Positions 37,904 to 45,422 of a stretch of DNA of 64,000 nt are shown here, piece by piece. Position 1 is the first letter of the stretch, and each line of letters begins with the position of its first letter. The stretch comes from Oscillospiraceae bacterium (GTDB lineage: Bacteria > Bacillota > Clostridia > Oscillospirales > Ruminococcaceae). The notes under the pieces were generated by a model. The model made no database searches and was not told where the DNA came from. It saw only the letters and a list, made by a program, of their open reading frames with translations. The position numbers were made by a program, and so were the translations under genes. The DNA lies in the NCBI GenBank assembly GCA_022835495.1, contig BQOK01000001.1, positions 3,286,001 to 3,350,000 of the forward strand, read 5' to 3'.

Positions 37904-39187
37904 TCAGCCGCCCTGGGCCGTCAGCCGGTTTTCATATGCCTTCTGCAGCGCGTCGATGGTGGCCGCCTCATCGGCCATGCCCGCCGCATAGGCCTGCAGC
38001 GGCGTGGCAATATCGGTCACAAAACCGGAGGGAAAATACTCTGTGCCGAAGATCGGGAACGCCTTTCCCTCGGCCATATAGCGCTGCATATCCTCGTTCA
38101 GCGCCCCCAGGTTGCTCAGATCCACATTGTCGTAGGGCGGGGCCACGCGCATGGCGCTGTCCACCAGGTATTTCTGCGCGTTTTCATAGATCCAGTTCAG
38201 GAAGGCTCCCGCCTCCGCGGCGTGCTTGCTGGTGTTGGCAACGCTGAAATAGCGGGTGGCCGAGGTCATCAGCTTGGTATCGGCCGCGTTGTTGGTGAGG
38301 GGCACGGCAAAAAGGCCGATGTCCAGGTCTGGGTTGGTGGCCCACAGCGGGTCGCCGTACCAGGTTCCCTGCTTGATCATCGCCATCTTGCCCGCGGCAA
38401 AGTCCGCCACCTGGTCGGCAGCGCCGTACCCCACGGACTCCGCGCCCTTGCCGTAATCCAGCGTCAGGTCGTACAGGCGGAAGAAATTGTCGATGTTGGC
38501 CAGATCGCCCAGGGTCTTGGTGCCCGCGTTCAGCTCGTCGCAGAAGGCCTTGGGGTCCTTCTCATAGGCCACGGTGGTACCGAAAATGTGCATCAAAAAG
38601 CCCCACTCTTTAAAGGCCTCGCCAAAGGGCTGGATGCCCGCGGCCTGCAGCTTTTTGCAGGTGTCCTCCAATTCGTCCAGGGTTTCGGGCACCTTGTCGA
38701 TGCCTGCCTGGGCAAAGAGCGCCTTGTTGTAAACAATGCCGTTGCCCTCCACCGCATAGGGGAAGCCCAGCACCCTGCCGTCAACCGTGGCGGCGGCCAG
38801 GGCGGTCTCGTCCATATGGCTGACCCAGTCCGCGCCGGTCAGGTCGGCGCAGCGCACGCTCCAGGTGGCGTAGTCGCCGTTGGCCAGGTCAAAGATATCG
38901 GGCGCCTCGTTGGAGGCAAACCGCGTTTTGAGCAGGGTGTAGGGCTCGTCGCCCGGGATCTCCCACTCCACGGTAACGCCGGTCTGGGCTTTGTAGTCCG
39001 TGGTCATCTGGTCAATGGCTTCCTTCATGGGCGAGGTCCCGCCGTAAACGCTCAGTGTAACGGCGCCCCCTTCGGGCGCCGCCCCGCTGCCGCTGGGCGC
39101 TGCGGAAGGCGCGCCGCCGCAGCCGGCCAGCAGCCCCGCCGCCAACGCGCCTGTCAGAAGCAGTGCAGTAAATCTTTTCATTTTCAT
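37904..39187 (-). CDS. ABC sugar-binding lipoprotein, GH65 operon
   Basis: 427-residue family 1 binding protein. Signal peptide with lipobox LLAGC at residues 19-23, then a Gly/Ser/Pro linker. The mature part begins VTLSVYGGTSPMKEAI and has the usual ANGDYATW and GFPYAVEGNGIVYNK regions. It is the first gene of the operon, behind a strong promoter and a LacI-type site. Likely ligand: an alpha-linked, perhaps acetylated gluco-disaccharide (inference from the downstream phosphorylase and esterases). Confidence 0.93.
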   Translation of the reverse strand: MKMKRFTALLLTGALAAGLLAGCGGAPSAAPSGSGAAPEGGAVTLSVYGGTSPMKEAIDQMTTDYKAQTGVTVEWEIPGDEPYTLLKTRFASNEAPDIFDLANGDYATWSVRCADLTGADWVSHMDETALAAATVDGRVLGFPYAVEGNGIVYNKALFAQAGIDKVPETLDELEDTCKKLQAAGIQPFGEAFKEWGFLMHIFGTTVAYEKDPKAFCDELNAGTKTLGDLANIDNFFRLYDLTLDYGKGAESVGYGAADQVADFAAGKMAMIKQGTWYGDPLWATNPDLDIGLFAVPLTNNAADTKLMTSATRYFSVANTSKHAAEAGAFLNWIYENAQKYLVDSAMRVAPPYDNVDLSNLGALNEDMQRYMAEGKAFPIFGTEYFPSGFVTDIATPLQAYAAGMADEAATIDALQKAYENRLTAQGG

Positions 39188-39217
39188 TTTATTTCCTCCT
39201 TAAAATCGGTTTTGCAA

Positions 39218-39263
39218 GTAAATTCTTTACCAAAACCATATCATTCCGGCATTTGTCTGTCAA
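39218..39263 (-). promoter_or_regulatory. promoter and candidate LacI operator of the GH65 operon
   Basis: Minus strand TTGACA (39258-39263), 17-base spacer, TATGGT (39235-39240). The inverted repeat GTAAA-GAA-TTTAC at 39218-39230 lies just downstream of the -10 box, a repressor position. The LacI-family gene is the adjacent upstream unit. Confidence 0.72.
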
Positions 39264-39335
39264 TGCATTCAAAATATTTTCATTAAAATCTATTTTTTGG
39301 CCATATGAACCAAATAATAAATGGCTTTTTGGACA

Positions 39336-39395
39336 AGAAAAACCCACCTGTCAGATAAATTACTAAATAAATTTATCCGACAGGTGGGTTTTTCT
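39336..39395 (-). terminator. very long-stemmed terminator after the lacI-type gene
   Basis: Two 26-base arms (39336-39361 and 39370-39395) differ by a single mismatch and close an 8-base loop; both ends carry AAAAA/TTTTT. It starts 9 bases after the regulator stop and insulates it from the operon promoter. Confidence 0.85.
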
Positions 39396-39404
39396 GTTCT
39401 TCTC

Positions 39405-40358
39405 TCACGCAGTTTCGCGCCAGCACACCGAGGCGCTGATCTTAAAAGGCTCATCGGCGGCAGCCCCTTCAATCAGGTTCAGAAGCTCTTTTGCCGCCAG
39501 ATATCCATTCTCATACCGGGGGATGGAAACCGTGGTAAGGCCCATCAGCGCCGCGGCGTCGCAGTCGTCGAACCCGGTAACCGCAATATCGCCCGGGATC
39601 TCCAGGCCGCGCTCCTTAAACGCACGCATCGCGCCCAGGGCCATGTTGTCGTTGGCGCATACCAGCACCTGCGGCAGCGCATTGCCCAGCAGCATCAGCT
39701 TGGCCGCCTGGTAGCCGCTTTTTTCCCGGTAATCCCCATGGAAATAATACTTTTTATCAAAGGGGAGATTGTTTGCCCGCAGCGTGCTTTCGAACGCCGC
39801 AAACCGCTCGATGTTGTCCAGTGAGCGCTCGGTTCCCCCCACATAGCCAAAGCGCTGGTATCCTTTTAGAATCAGTTTCTGCACCAGCTCGCACATCACG
39901 GGGTAATTGTCCACCACCACGCTTTTGATCGATTCATTTTCCAGCACCCTGTCCATCACCACAACCGGGTATCCGTCCTGCGCCACGGCCAGCAGCTGCT
40001 CGTCGCTGATCTTTCCGTCCAGGCTGATCGCCCCCGCAGAAAACCGGCTTTTCATAAAGTTCCGGCTGGATCTGCTGGTGCACACGATCAGGTCGTAGTT
40101 GTTTTCCGTCAGGCATTCGCTGATGCCCTTGATGATGTTCAGGTAAAAGCTCCGGTCAAAATCGCTGAAGTTGAACACCACGGTGCGGGGCTGGCCCCCT
40201 TTGTGCACCCGCGCCGCGGGCTGGTAGCCCGTCTGCCTGCAAAGCTCCAGTACCTTTTGGCGCACTTCCTCGCCCACATTTTTTCTGCCGTTCAGCACGT
40301 TGGACACGGTCGCCGGCGAAACGCCCGCCATTTCCGCGATCTGTTTCAGTTTGATCAT
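39405..40358 (-). CDS. LacI-family transcriptional regulator
   Basis: 317-residue repressor. The helix-turn-helix lies at residues 1-25 (KLKQIAEMAGVSPATVSNVLNG), the hinge follows, and the sugar-binding domain fills the rest (VVVMDRVLENESIKS and VTGFDDCDAAALMGLTTV). The ATG at 40358 was chosen; a GTG 15 bases upstream is possible. It has its own promoter and terminator and stands before the ABC-GH65 operon, its probable target. The effector is probably the imported sugar or a breakdown product. Confidence 0.93.
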   Translation of the reverse strand: MIKLKQIAEMAGVSPATVSNVLNGRKNVGEEVRQKVLELCRQTGYQPAARVHKGGQPRTVVFNFSDFDRSFYLNIIKGISECLTENNYDLIVCTSRSSRNFMKSRFSAGAISLDGKISDEQLLAVAQDGYPVVVMDRVLENESIKSVVVDNYPVMCELVQKLILKGYQRFGYVGGTERSLDNIERFAAFESTLRANNLPFDKKYYFHGDYREKSGYQAAKLMLLGNALPQVLVCANDNMALGAMRAFKERGLEIPGDIAVTGFDDCDAAALMGLTTVSIPRYENGYLAAKELLNLIEGAAADEPFKISASVCWRETA

Positions 40359-40383
40359 CCTGCGCCACCACACTCAAAAAGTA

Positions 40384-40421
40384 TTTTACTAAATTGTACC
40401 AGTAAAATATAGTTTTGTAAA
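40384..40421 (-). promoter_or_regulatory. promoter of the lacI-type gene with inverted repeat
   Basis: Minus strand TTTACA (40416-40421), 17-base spacer, TACAAT (40393-40398). The arms TTTTACT and AGTAAAA (40384-40390 and 40401-40407) flank the -10 box with a 10-base centre, a candidate autoregulatory site. Confidence 0.65.
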
Positions 40422-40474
40422 CCAATAAAATGAATTTTTACTGATCCTCCTGGCGCTTTGCCACACAATAAAAG

Positions 40475-40501
40475 CCGTCTGCCTTTGAACAAGGCAGACG
40501 G
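40475..40501 (-). terminator. terminator of the retron operon
   Basis: CCGTCTGCCTT-TGAAC-AAGGCAGACGG, a perfect 11-base stem one base after the reverse transcriptase stop, followed on the minus strand by CTTTTATT. Confidence 0.88.
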
Positions 40502-40502
40502 A

Positions 40503-42188
40503 TCATTGCTGGACAATTAGATCTAACTTATCCAATAAGGGGCGAAATCCGCTAAAGTCTATTTGCTCAAAATTGGCCGATACATATTGTGAAAAAATTT
40601 CTTTTCCATAATATTTTTCAGTGTCGAACTTATCTTTTAAGCACAAACTTTTTCCCTCTATTTTGAGATTGCGAGTTTCTTCCGAAAACAAGTATTCGAT
40701 CTCACACTCTTTTTCTCCAGAAATCAAAGGATTCGTTAACAAGTATAATTTTCCATTATCTAGTATCTTTAAATATAGCTTGCTTCGCAAGTCTTCTATT
40801 TGAGCCTCCGAAAGCTTTTGTTCAGTTAAAAATTTTCTCAAGGGGCGCTTACTTTCCAATTCATTATCGAATAACAGTATTACTGGCTTTTTTGGTTTTG
40901 CACCCATGCGTAAAAAATAGCTGAAGTAGTTGGGATATCTTTTGCTTTCTCGCCCCTTTCCACCCATGAAATACCTATAAATATTTTGAATTGTATCCGC
41001 TCCATCCAATCGAATTCCTAAAAAATATTGCAATCTTTTTGTTCGTTTTAAAAAAGTAACCCTGAACTCAAATTTCCCATCTTTAGATTTTGTAATAAGA
41101 TTGGGATACTCTTTGCTTAAGGATTTCAGTGCGGACTTTAAGTATCGTACATCCGTTTTTCCCTCAGTAACAATTATCGGTGTACTATTTCCATAAAAAT
41201 ATTTGTAAAAAAGAAAACGTTTAAATTCTCGTTCTCGTCCGGCCAAAACGCCAAATTCGTGCGTTTCGTTATCGAGCTTGTTGTTATACCAGTCTAGCTG
41301 ATTGATAAAAGAGAAGCGACCTTCCAGTTGTTCGAGCGTACCCGTTTGCCCATCTATAGTGAATTCACCTTTTGTATAAAGCGAATGCGCCATCGACTTT
41401 GTCTTTCTATAATAATCTTGCGCAACATTGACTTTTTGATTTACAATGAGTCCTGTCACTTTTTGTTGTGAATTTTTACATGCCAGTCGTGTTTTCTTTT
41501 CGTTAATTTTAAATCCTGCGCGTTCAATTTCTTTTTGAATTGTGCAAAGGAATTCATCTTTGAGTCCAGCAAACGTTTTGTCATTTGTTGAAAATGTCAA
41601 ATCATCAGCATATCTCGTGTAATCAAGTTTGTATCTCTTCGCAATTTTTAGCAGCCTGTTATCCAAAATTCGGCAGATTAAATTTGTAAGGATGGGAGAT
41701 GTTGGTGCACCTTGCGGCAAACAGCCTTCAAAACATGTTAATTGCGCAAGTACAGTAGCAACTTCTAGCGGCAAAGCAAAATCTCTATTCTTTTCAAAAA
41801 AGCCTCTGACTCGGCCGAAATGAAAACTATCAAAAAAGTCCTGAAGGTCAATATTTAACAAATACCTTTTATTTTTGTGTATTTTAGCATTTGTAACAAT
41901 GCTTTTCCCTTTTTCAAATCCATGGGAAATATTAGGCTTCATGCCTTTACTTCTCCAAATTTCCCGTTGATACTGCACCAACTTGCTTACTAATTTTTTC
42001 TGTATGAATTTTAACTCGCCAGTTGGTGCTTTGATTGTGCGAGTCTCCCCATTCTTCTTGGGTATTTCAAACGAAGTATAGTAACTTTCTACCTTTTTTA
42101 CATATAAAACATACGTCATTCTTTGCCGGGGGATTCCTAAAAAATCTGCCAATTCATTTCTTGAAGCAATATCGCAAAATTGTGCCAT
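40503..42188 (-). CDS. retron reverse transcriptase fused to a TOPRIM-like nuclease domain
   Basis: 561-residue protein. Residues 30-300 form a retron-type reverse transcriptase: retron region X NAKIH (100-104), catalytic Asp114 in NIDLQDFF, LPQGAPTSP (157-165), YADD (193-196), and region Y VTG (244-246). Residues about 336-560 form a second domain with TOPRIM-type acidic motifs: VTEGKTD (Glu342, Asp346), LLFDNELE (Asp441, Glu443) and ECEIEYLF (Glu496, Glu498). No partner gene lies nearby, so the fused domain is the likely effector. Retron reverse transcriptases copy the upstream structured RNA into msDNA and act in anti-phage abortive infection. The gene is strikingly AT-rich against its host, a sign of transfer. 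GGGAG lies 8 bases before the ATG. Confidence 0.93.
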   Translation of the reverse strand: MAQFCDIASRNELADFLGIPRQRMTYVLYVKKVESYYTSFEIPKKNGETRTIKAPTGELKFIQKKLVSKLVQYQREIWRSKGMKPNISHGFEKGKSIVTNAKIHKNKRYLLNIDLQDFFDSFHFGRVRGFFEKNRDFALPLEVATVLAQLTCFEGCLPQGAPTSPILTNLICRILDNRLLKIAKRYKLDYTRYADDLTFSTNDKTFAGLKDEFLCTIQKEIERAGFKINEKKTRLACKNSQQKVTGLIVNQKVNVAQDYYRKTKSMAHSLYTKGEFTIDGQTGTLEQLEGRFSFINQLDWYNNKLDNETHEFGVLAGREREFKRFLFYKYFYGNSTPIIVTEGKTDVRYLKSALKSLSKEYPNLITKSKDGKFEFRVTFLKRTKRLQYFLGIRLDGADTIQNIYRYFMGGKGRESKRYPNYFSYFLRMGAKPKKPVILLFDNELESKRPLRKFLTEQKLSEAQIEDLRSKLYLKILDNGKLYLLTNPLISGEKECEIEYLFSEETRNLKIEGKSLCLKDKFDTEKYYGKEIFSQYVSANFEQIDFSGFRPLLDKLDLIVQQ

Positions 42189-42204
42189 AGCATAATCTCC
42201 CTAT

Positions 42205-42346
42205 AAAAGAGCACATGGCAACTCATTATGCAAAAAGATTCTCTCTTTGTATGGGTAACGGCCAAACGGATGGAGGAGCCAACTCCCCTGCCATTTTAGT
42301 CAACACTCGCGATACGCGAGTACAAAATCTTGCCATGTGCTCCTTT
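42205..42346 (-). ncRNA. predicted retron msr-msd RNA
   Basis: A 142-nt region directly upstream of the reverse transcriptase. Its ends are complementary: a1 AAAGGAGCACATGGCAA (42330-42346) and a2 TTGCCATGTGCTCTTTT (42205-42221), 17 positions with one G-U pair. Inside, in RNA order, are a perfect 7-bp hairpin ACTCGCG-TAT-CGCGAGT (42305-42321, msr), a GGGGAG-TTGG-CTCCTC hairpin (42273-42288), and an imperfect stem CAAAGA-GAGAA-TCTTTTTG (about 42230-42250, msd). The G at 42329, just after a1, is the candidate branching guanosine. The a2 arm ends next to the ribosome site of the reverse transcriptase. Exact msd limits are inferred. Confidence 0.85.
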
Positions 42347-42348
42347 AC

Positions 42349-42394
42349 AGTATAGTATAAAAAGTCGAATCTCACAAGGCGTTTGATCAAACGC
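42349..42394 (-). promoter_or_regulatory. retron promoter with upstream perfect palindrome
   Basis: Minus strand TTGTGA (42372-42377), 17-base spacer, TATACT (42349-42354); initiation 6-8 bases later would begin at the a1 arm. Next to the -35 box, at 42379-42394, is the perfect 16-base palindrome GCGTTTGATCAAACGC, a candidate operator. Confidence 0.7.
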
Positions 42395-42605
42395 AAAACA
42401 TCACAATAACTTTGCAACACAAAGCAGCTGCACTGTGCCAATCAATACAAAACCCGGATCGAGTAGAGGCGGATTGTGAGTGGCGTAAAAAATCCATCCT
42501 TACTGTACATGGTTCAAAAGACGTTCCCGAGGATATTTGAGATATAATTTAAAAAAGTTTCGGTTTTTGTTGTCTCACAGGTAAAGCAAAAAGTTCTTGA
42601 TACAA
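42395..42605. other. AT-rich non-coding stretch between retron and tRNA terminator
   Basis: No gene, RNA or clear repeat could be supported here. The composition is that of the retron rather than of the host, so it probably came with the same insertion; no flanking direct repeat was found by eye. Confidence 0.4.
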
Positions 42606-42610
42606 CACAA

Positions 42611-42663
42611 AAAAGGAGTCAAGTTTTGTCCAGTCTCATCAGACTGTTCAGAACTTGACTCCT
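42611..42663 (-). terminator. terminator of the initiator tRNA gene
   Basis: AGGAGTCAAGTT (42652-42663 on the minus strand) pairs with AACTTGACTCCT (42614-42625); an inner AGTCT/AGACT hairpin is present and a run of six T follows. Confidence 0.87.
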
Positions 42664-42670
42664 ATTCATT

Positions 42671-42747
<77 letters not shown>

Positions 42748-42778
42748 ATATAAGCGCCCGTTTTTTGGGTGCCTATAT

Positions 42779-42807
42779 AATATAGCACGGCGCAGCAGCC
42801 TTGTCAA
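42779..42807 (-). promoter_or_regulatory. promoter of the initiator tRNA gene
   Basis: Minus strand TTGACA (42802-42807), 17-base spacer, TATATT (42779-42784), 32 bases before the tRNA 5' end. Confidence 0.82.
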
Positions 42808-42850
42808 GCTTTTTTAGGGCGTTTTTTTGCCGGGCGCTGCCGGCCCTGCT

Positions 42851-43888
42851 TCACTCCACCGAAAACCGCCAGGTGGTCACGTGGCGCTGGGGCTTTGCGG
42901 GCAGCAAAAGGTTCTGTTCAAACTCCGGGTGGTGCACCGCATCCGGGAAATACTGGGGCTCCAGGCAGAAGCCGCTGTGGCGGCCGTAGGCCGCGCCCCC
43001 CTTGCCCTGCACCTCCTCCAGGCAGTTGCCGGTATACAGCTGCACGCCGGGCAGGGTGGTGTCCATGCGCATGCACACGCCCGTGGCCGGGCTGTACGCT
43101 TCCGCGCAGGGGTGCGGCACGCCCGTTTCGCCCTGCAGAACAAAATTGTGGTCGTAGCCCCCGCCGAAGCCAAGCTGCGGATCCGGCGCCGCGATCTCCC
43201 GGCCAAGGGGCTTTGCCGCGGTAAAATCAAAGGGGGTGCCCGCCACGCCGCGCACCTCGCCGGTGGGGATCAGGGTCGCGTCCACCGGGGTATAAGCGGC
43301 GGCGAAAAGCTTCAGCTGCTGGTCCAGCACGCCGCCGCTGCCCTGGCCCGCCAGGTTCCAGTAGGCGTGGCAGCTAGGCCCGAACAGGGTCGGCTCGTCC
43401 GCCTCGGCCTTCCATGCCAGCGAAAAACCGTCCTCCAAAAGCTGCAGGCGCACCTCCACATGAACCGCGCCCGGGTAGCCCTGGTCCCCGGCCTCGCTTT
43501 CCAGCACAAAAGCAAGATGCTCCGGCCCCTCTTCGGTCAGGGTGAACAGCCGCCGGTCAAACCCATCCAGGCCCCCGTGCAGGTGGTTCGGGCCGTTGTT
43601 GCAGGCAAGGGCGTACTCGGCGCCCGCAAGGCAAAAGCGGCCGCCCGCAATGCGGTTTGCCACCCGGCCCACAAACGCGCCCAGGTACCCATCGTTTTCC
43701 TCGTAGCTTCGCACATCGTCGTAGCCCAGCAGCACGTCCACCGGGCCCTCCCTGCCGGGCACGGTCACGCTCTGCAGCGTCACGCCCCGGTCCAGCACCG
43801 CCACGGCCACCCGCCCGTTTGTCAGGGTGTAGCGCCGCACCGGCGCGCCGGCCGCGGTGCGGCCGAACAATTCCTGCTTCAATGCCAT
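42851..43888 (-). CDS. galM: aldose 1-epimerase (galactose mutarotase)
   Basis: 345-residue mutarotase that interconverts alpha and beta anomers of galactose (and glucose). Motifs: GYLGAFVGRVANRI, NNGPNHLHGG (catalytic His), FGPSCHAYWNLAG (second His) and the C-terminal FCLEPQYFPDAVHHPEF with the catalytic Glu. The start at 43888 follows AAGGAGAG. It is the third gene of the galK-galT-galM operon and supplies alpha-galactose to GalK after lactose cleavage. Confidence 0.95.
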   Translation of the reverse strand: MALKQELFGRTAAGAPVRRYTLTNGRVAVAVLDRGVTLQSVTVPGREGPVDVLLGYDDVRSYEENDGYLGAFVGRVANRIAGGRFCLAGAEYALACNNGPNHLHGGLDGFDRRLFTLTEEGPEHLAFVLESEAGDQGYPGAVHVEVRLQLLEDGFSLAWKAEADEPTLFGPSCHAYWNLAGQGSGGVLDQQLKLFAAAYTPVDATLIPTGEVRGVAGTPFDFTAAKPLGREIAAPDPQLGFGGGYDHNFVLQGETGVPHPCAEAYSPATGVCMRMDTTLPGVQLYTGNCLEEVQGKGGAAYGRHSGFCLEPQYFPDAVHHPEFEQNLLLPAKPQRHVTTWRFSVE

Positions 43889-43919
43889 ACGCTCGCTCTC
43901 CTTTTTGCGCCAAGCCCTC

Positions 43920-45407
43920 TTACAGGCTGGCGATAAACCGGTCAAAGGCCGCCTGGCCCTCGGCGCTGCGCTTATAAACGCCGGCGTGCTCCAGCACGGT
44001 GGCGAACACGCTGCCCACCTCGGCCTGCAGTATCGCGGCGGCATTGGCCGCGCACAGCTCGGGGTGGCGCGCCTTCACCTGCCGCGCCCATTCGGCGTGC
44101 AGCGCGGTGGCGGGGTCTGCTTCCAGGTCGGCGCCGCTCACCAGCGCGGCGGTCACCGCCTCCAGCTCGCCCTTCAGGCGGGCGGGCAGCACCGCCAGGC
44201 CCATCACCTCGATCAGGCCGATGTTCTCTTTTTTGATGTGGTGCAGCTCCTGGTGTGGGTGGAATACACCCATGGGGTATTCTTCGGTGGTCCGGTTGTT
44301 GCGCAGCACCAGGTCTAGCTCGTAATCGGCCCCCCGCCGCCGGGCAATGGGGGTGATGGTGTTGTGCGCCTCGCCCCCGGTCTCGGCGTAAATGCCGGCG
44401 GCCTCGTCGCTGTAGGCGCGCCAGGCGGTCAGGATGTGGTCGGCCAGCCCGGCCAGCTCCTCCCTGCGGGCGCCGGTCAGGCGGATCACGCTCATGGGCC
44501 AGCGCACCACCCCGGCCTGCACCCCCTCGTAGCCGGGCACGGCAAAGCCGCGCTCCACCGGCGCGGTCTCCATGGCAAATGTATGCCGCCCGCCCTGGAA
44601 GTGCTCGTGGCTCAAAATCGAGCCGCCCACAATGGGCAGGTCCGCGTTCGAGCCCACAAAGTAGTGGGGGAACTGTTCCACAATGGCCAGCAGCTTTTCA
44701 AAGGCGGCCCGGTCGATCTTCATGGGGCGGTGCTGCCGGTTCAAAAAGATGCAGTGCTCGTTGTAATACACATAGGGTGAATACTGCATGGCCCACGCCT
44801 CGCCCAGCAGCTCCAGCACCAGCAGCCGGTGGTTCTGGCGGGCCGGATGGTCGGCGCGGCCCGCGTAGCCCTCGTTTTCCTGGCACAGCAGGCACTTGGG
44901 GTACCCGGAGGGCGCCTTCAGCCGCGCGGCGGCGATGGCCTTGGGGTCCTTTTCCGGCTTCGACAGGTTGATGGTGATCTCCATGGGGCCATAGGCGGTG
45001 TCCGCCAGCCATTTCTGGTCCTTGGCAATGCGGTCCCGCCGGATGTAATTGGTAGCTTGGCTGAAGGCGTAGTACCAGTCGGTGGCGCGCTGCGGGTCCC
45101 CGGCATACAGCTGCCAAAAGCGCCCGTTCACCTGGCTGGGGCGCGGGGTCAGGCAGCCCATCAGCTTTGTGTCGAACAGGTCGTGCTTGGTGATCCCCTC
45201 GCCGCACAGGCCCTTTTCCCGGGCAAACTCCACCAGCCGGTCCAGCACTTTCTCCAGCGGCAGCGCGGGCAGCTCCGCCGGCTCGGTGTAGCTGTCCAGC
45301 CCCAGGGCTTCCAGCAGGGCGTTGATGCCGTACCAGTGGTCCCCCGCTTCCAGCAGGCCGTTGTGCTCGGCGTAAGCCGCCAGGGCCGCGATATAAGCGT
45401 CGATCAT
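43920..45407 (-). CDS. galT: UDP-glucose-hexose-1-phosphate uridylyltransferase, class II
   Basis: 495-residue transferase of the Firmicute class II GalT family, longer than the E. coli type and with no close zinc-site similarity. It exchanges UMP between UDP-glucose and galactose-1-phosphate. The active-site region is GGSILSHEHFQGG, replacing HPHPQ of class I. The N-terminus GLLEAGDHWYGINALLEALG is family-typical. It is 15 bases from the galK stop, and GAAGGGGG lies upstream. Confidence 0.95.
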   Translation of the reverse strand: MIDAYIAALAAYAEHNGLLEAGDHWYGINALLEALGLDSYTEPAELPALPLEKVLDRLVEFAREKGLCGEGITKHDLFDTKLMGCLTPRPSQVNGRFWQLYAGDPQRATDWYYAFSQATNYIRRDRIAKDQKWLADTAYGPMEITINLSKPEKDPKAIAAARLKAPSGYPKCLLCQENEGYAGRADHPARQNHRLLVLELLGEAWAMQYSPYVYYNEHCIFLNRQHRPMKIDRAAFEKLLAIVEQFPHYFVGSNADLPIVGGSILSHEHFQGGRHTFAMETAPVERGFAVPGYEGVQAGVVRWPMSVIRLTGARREELAGLADHILTAWRAYSDEAAGIYAETGGEAHNTITPIARRRGADYELDLVLRNNRTTEEYPMGVFHPHQELHHIKKENIGLIEVMGLAVLPARLKGELEAVTAALVSGADLEADPATALHAEWARQVKARHPELCAANAAAILQAEVGSVFATVLEHAGVYKRSAEGQAAFDRFIASL

Positions 45408-45422
45408 GGTTTTCCCCCTTCT

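Noticed and set aside
39336-39395. Miniature inverted-repeat transposable element
   Set aside because: No target duplication and no second copy in the window; position after a stop codon and the flanking T runs favour a terminator.
40503-42188. Group II intron or diversity-generating retroelement
   Set aside because: No intron RNA domains, maturase domain or template/variable repeats; the NAxxH and VTG motifs and the a1/a2 RNA point to a retron.
42226-42441. 71-codon open frame across the retron RNA and its promoter
   Set aside because: It covers the promoter and the a1 arm, has no ribosome site, and is better explained by the non-coding RNA.
42851-42880. Intrinsic terminator after galM
   Set aside because: A short GC hairpin exists beyond the stop, but on the minus strand it is followed by A residues, not T.
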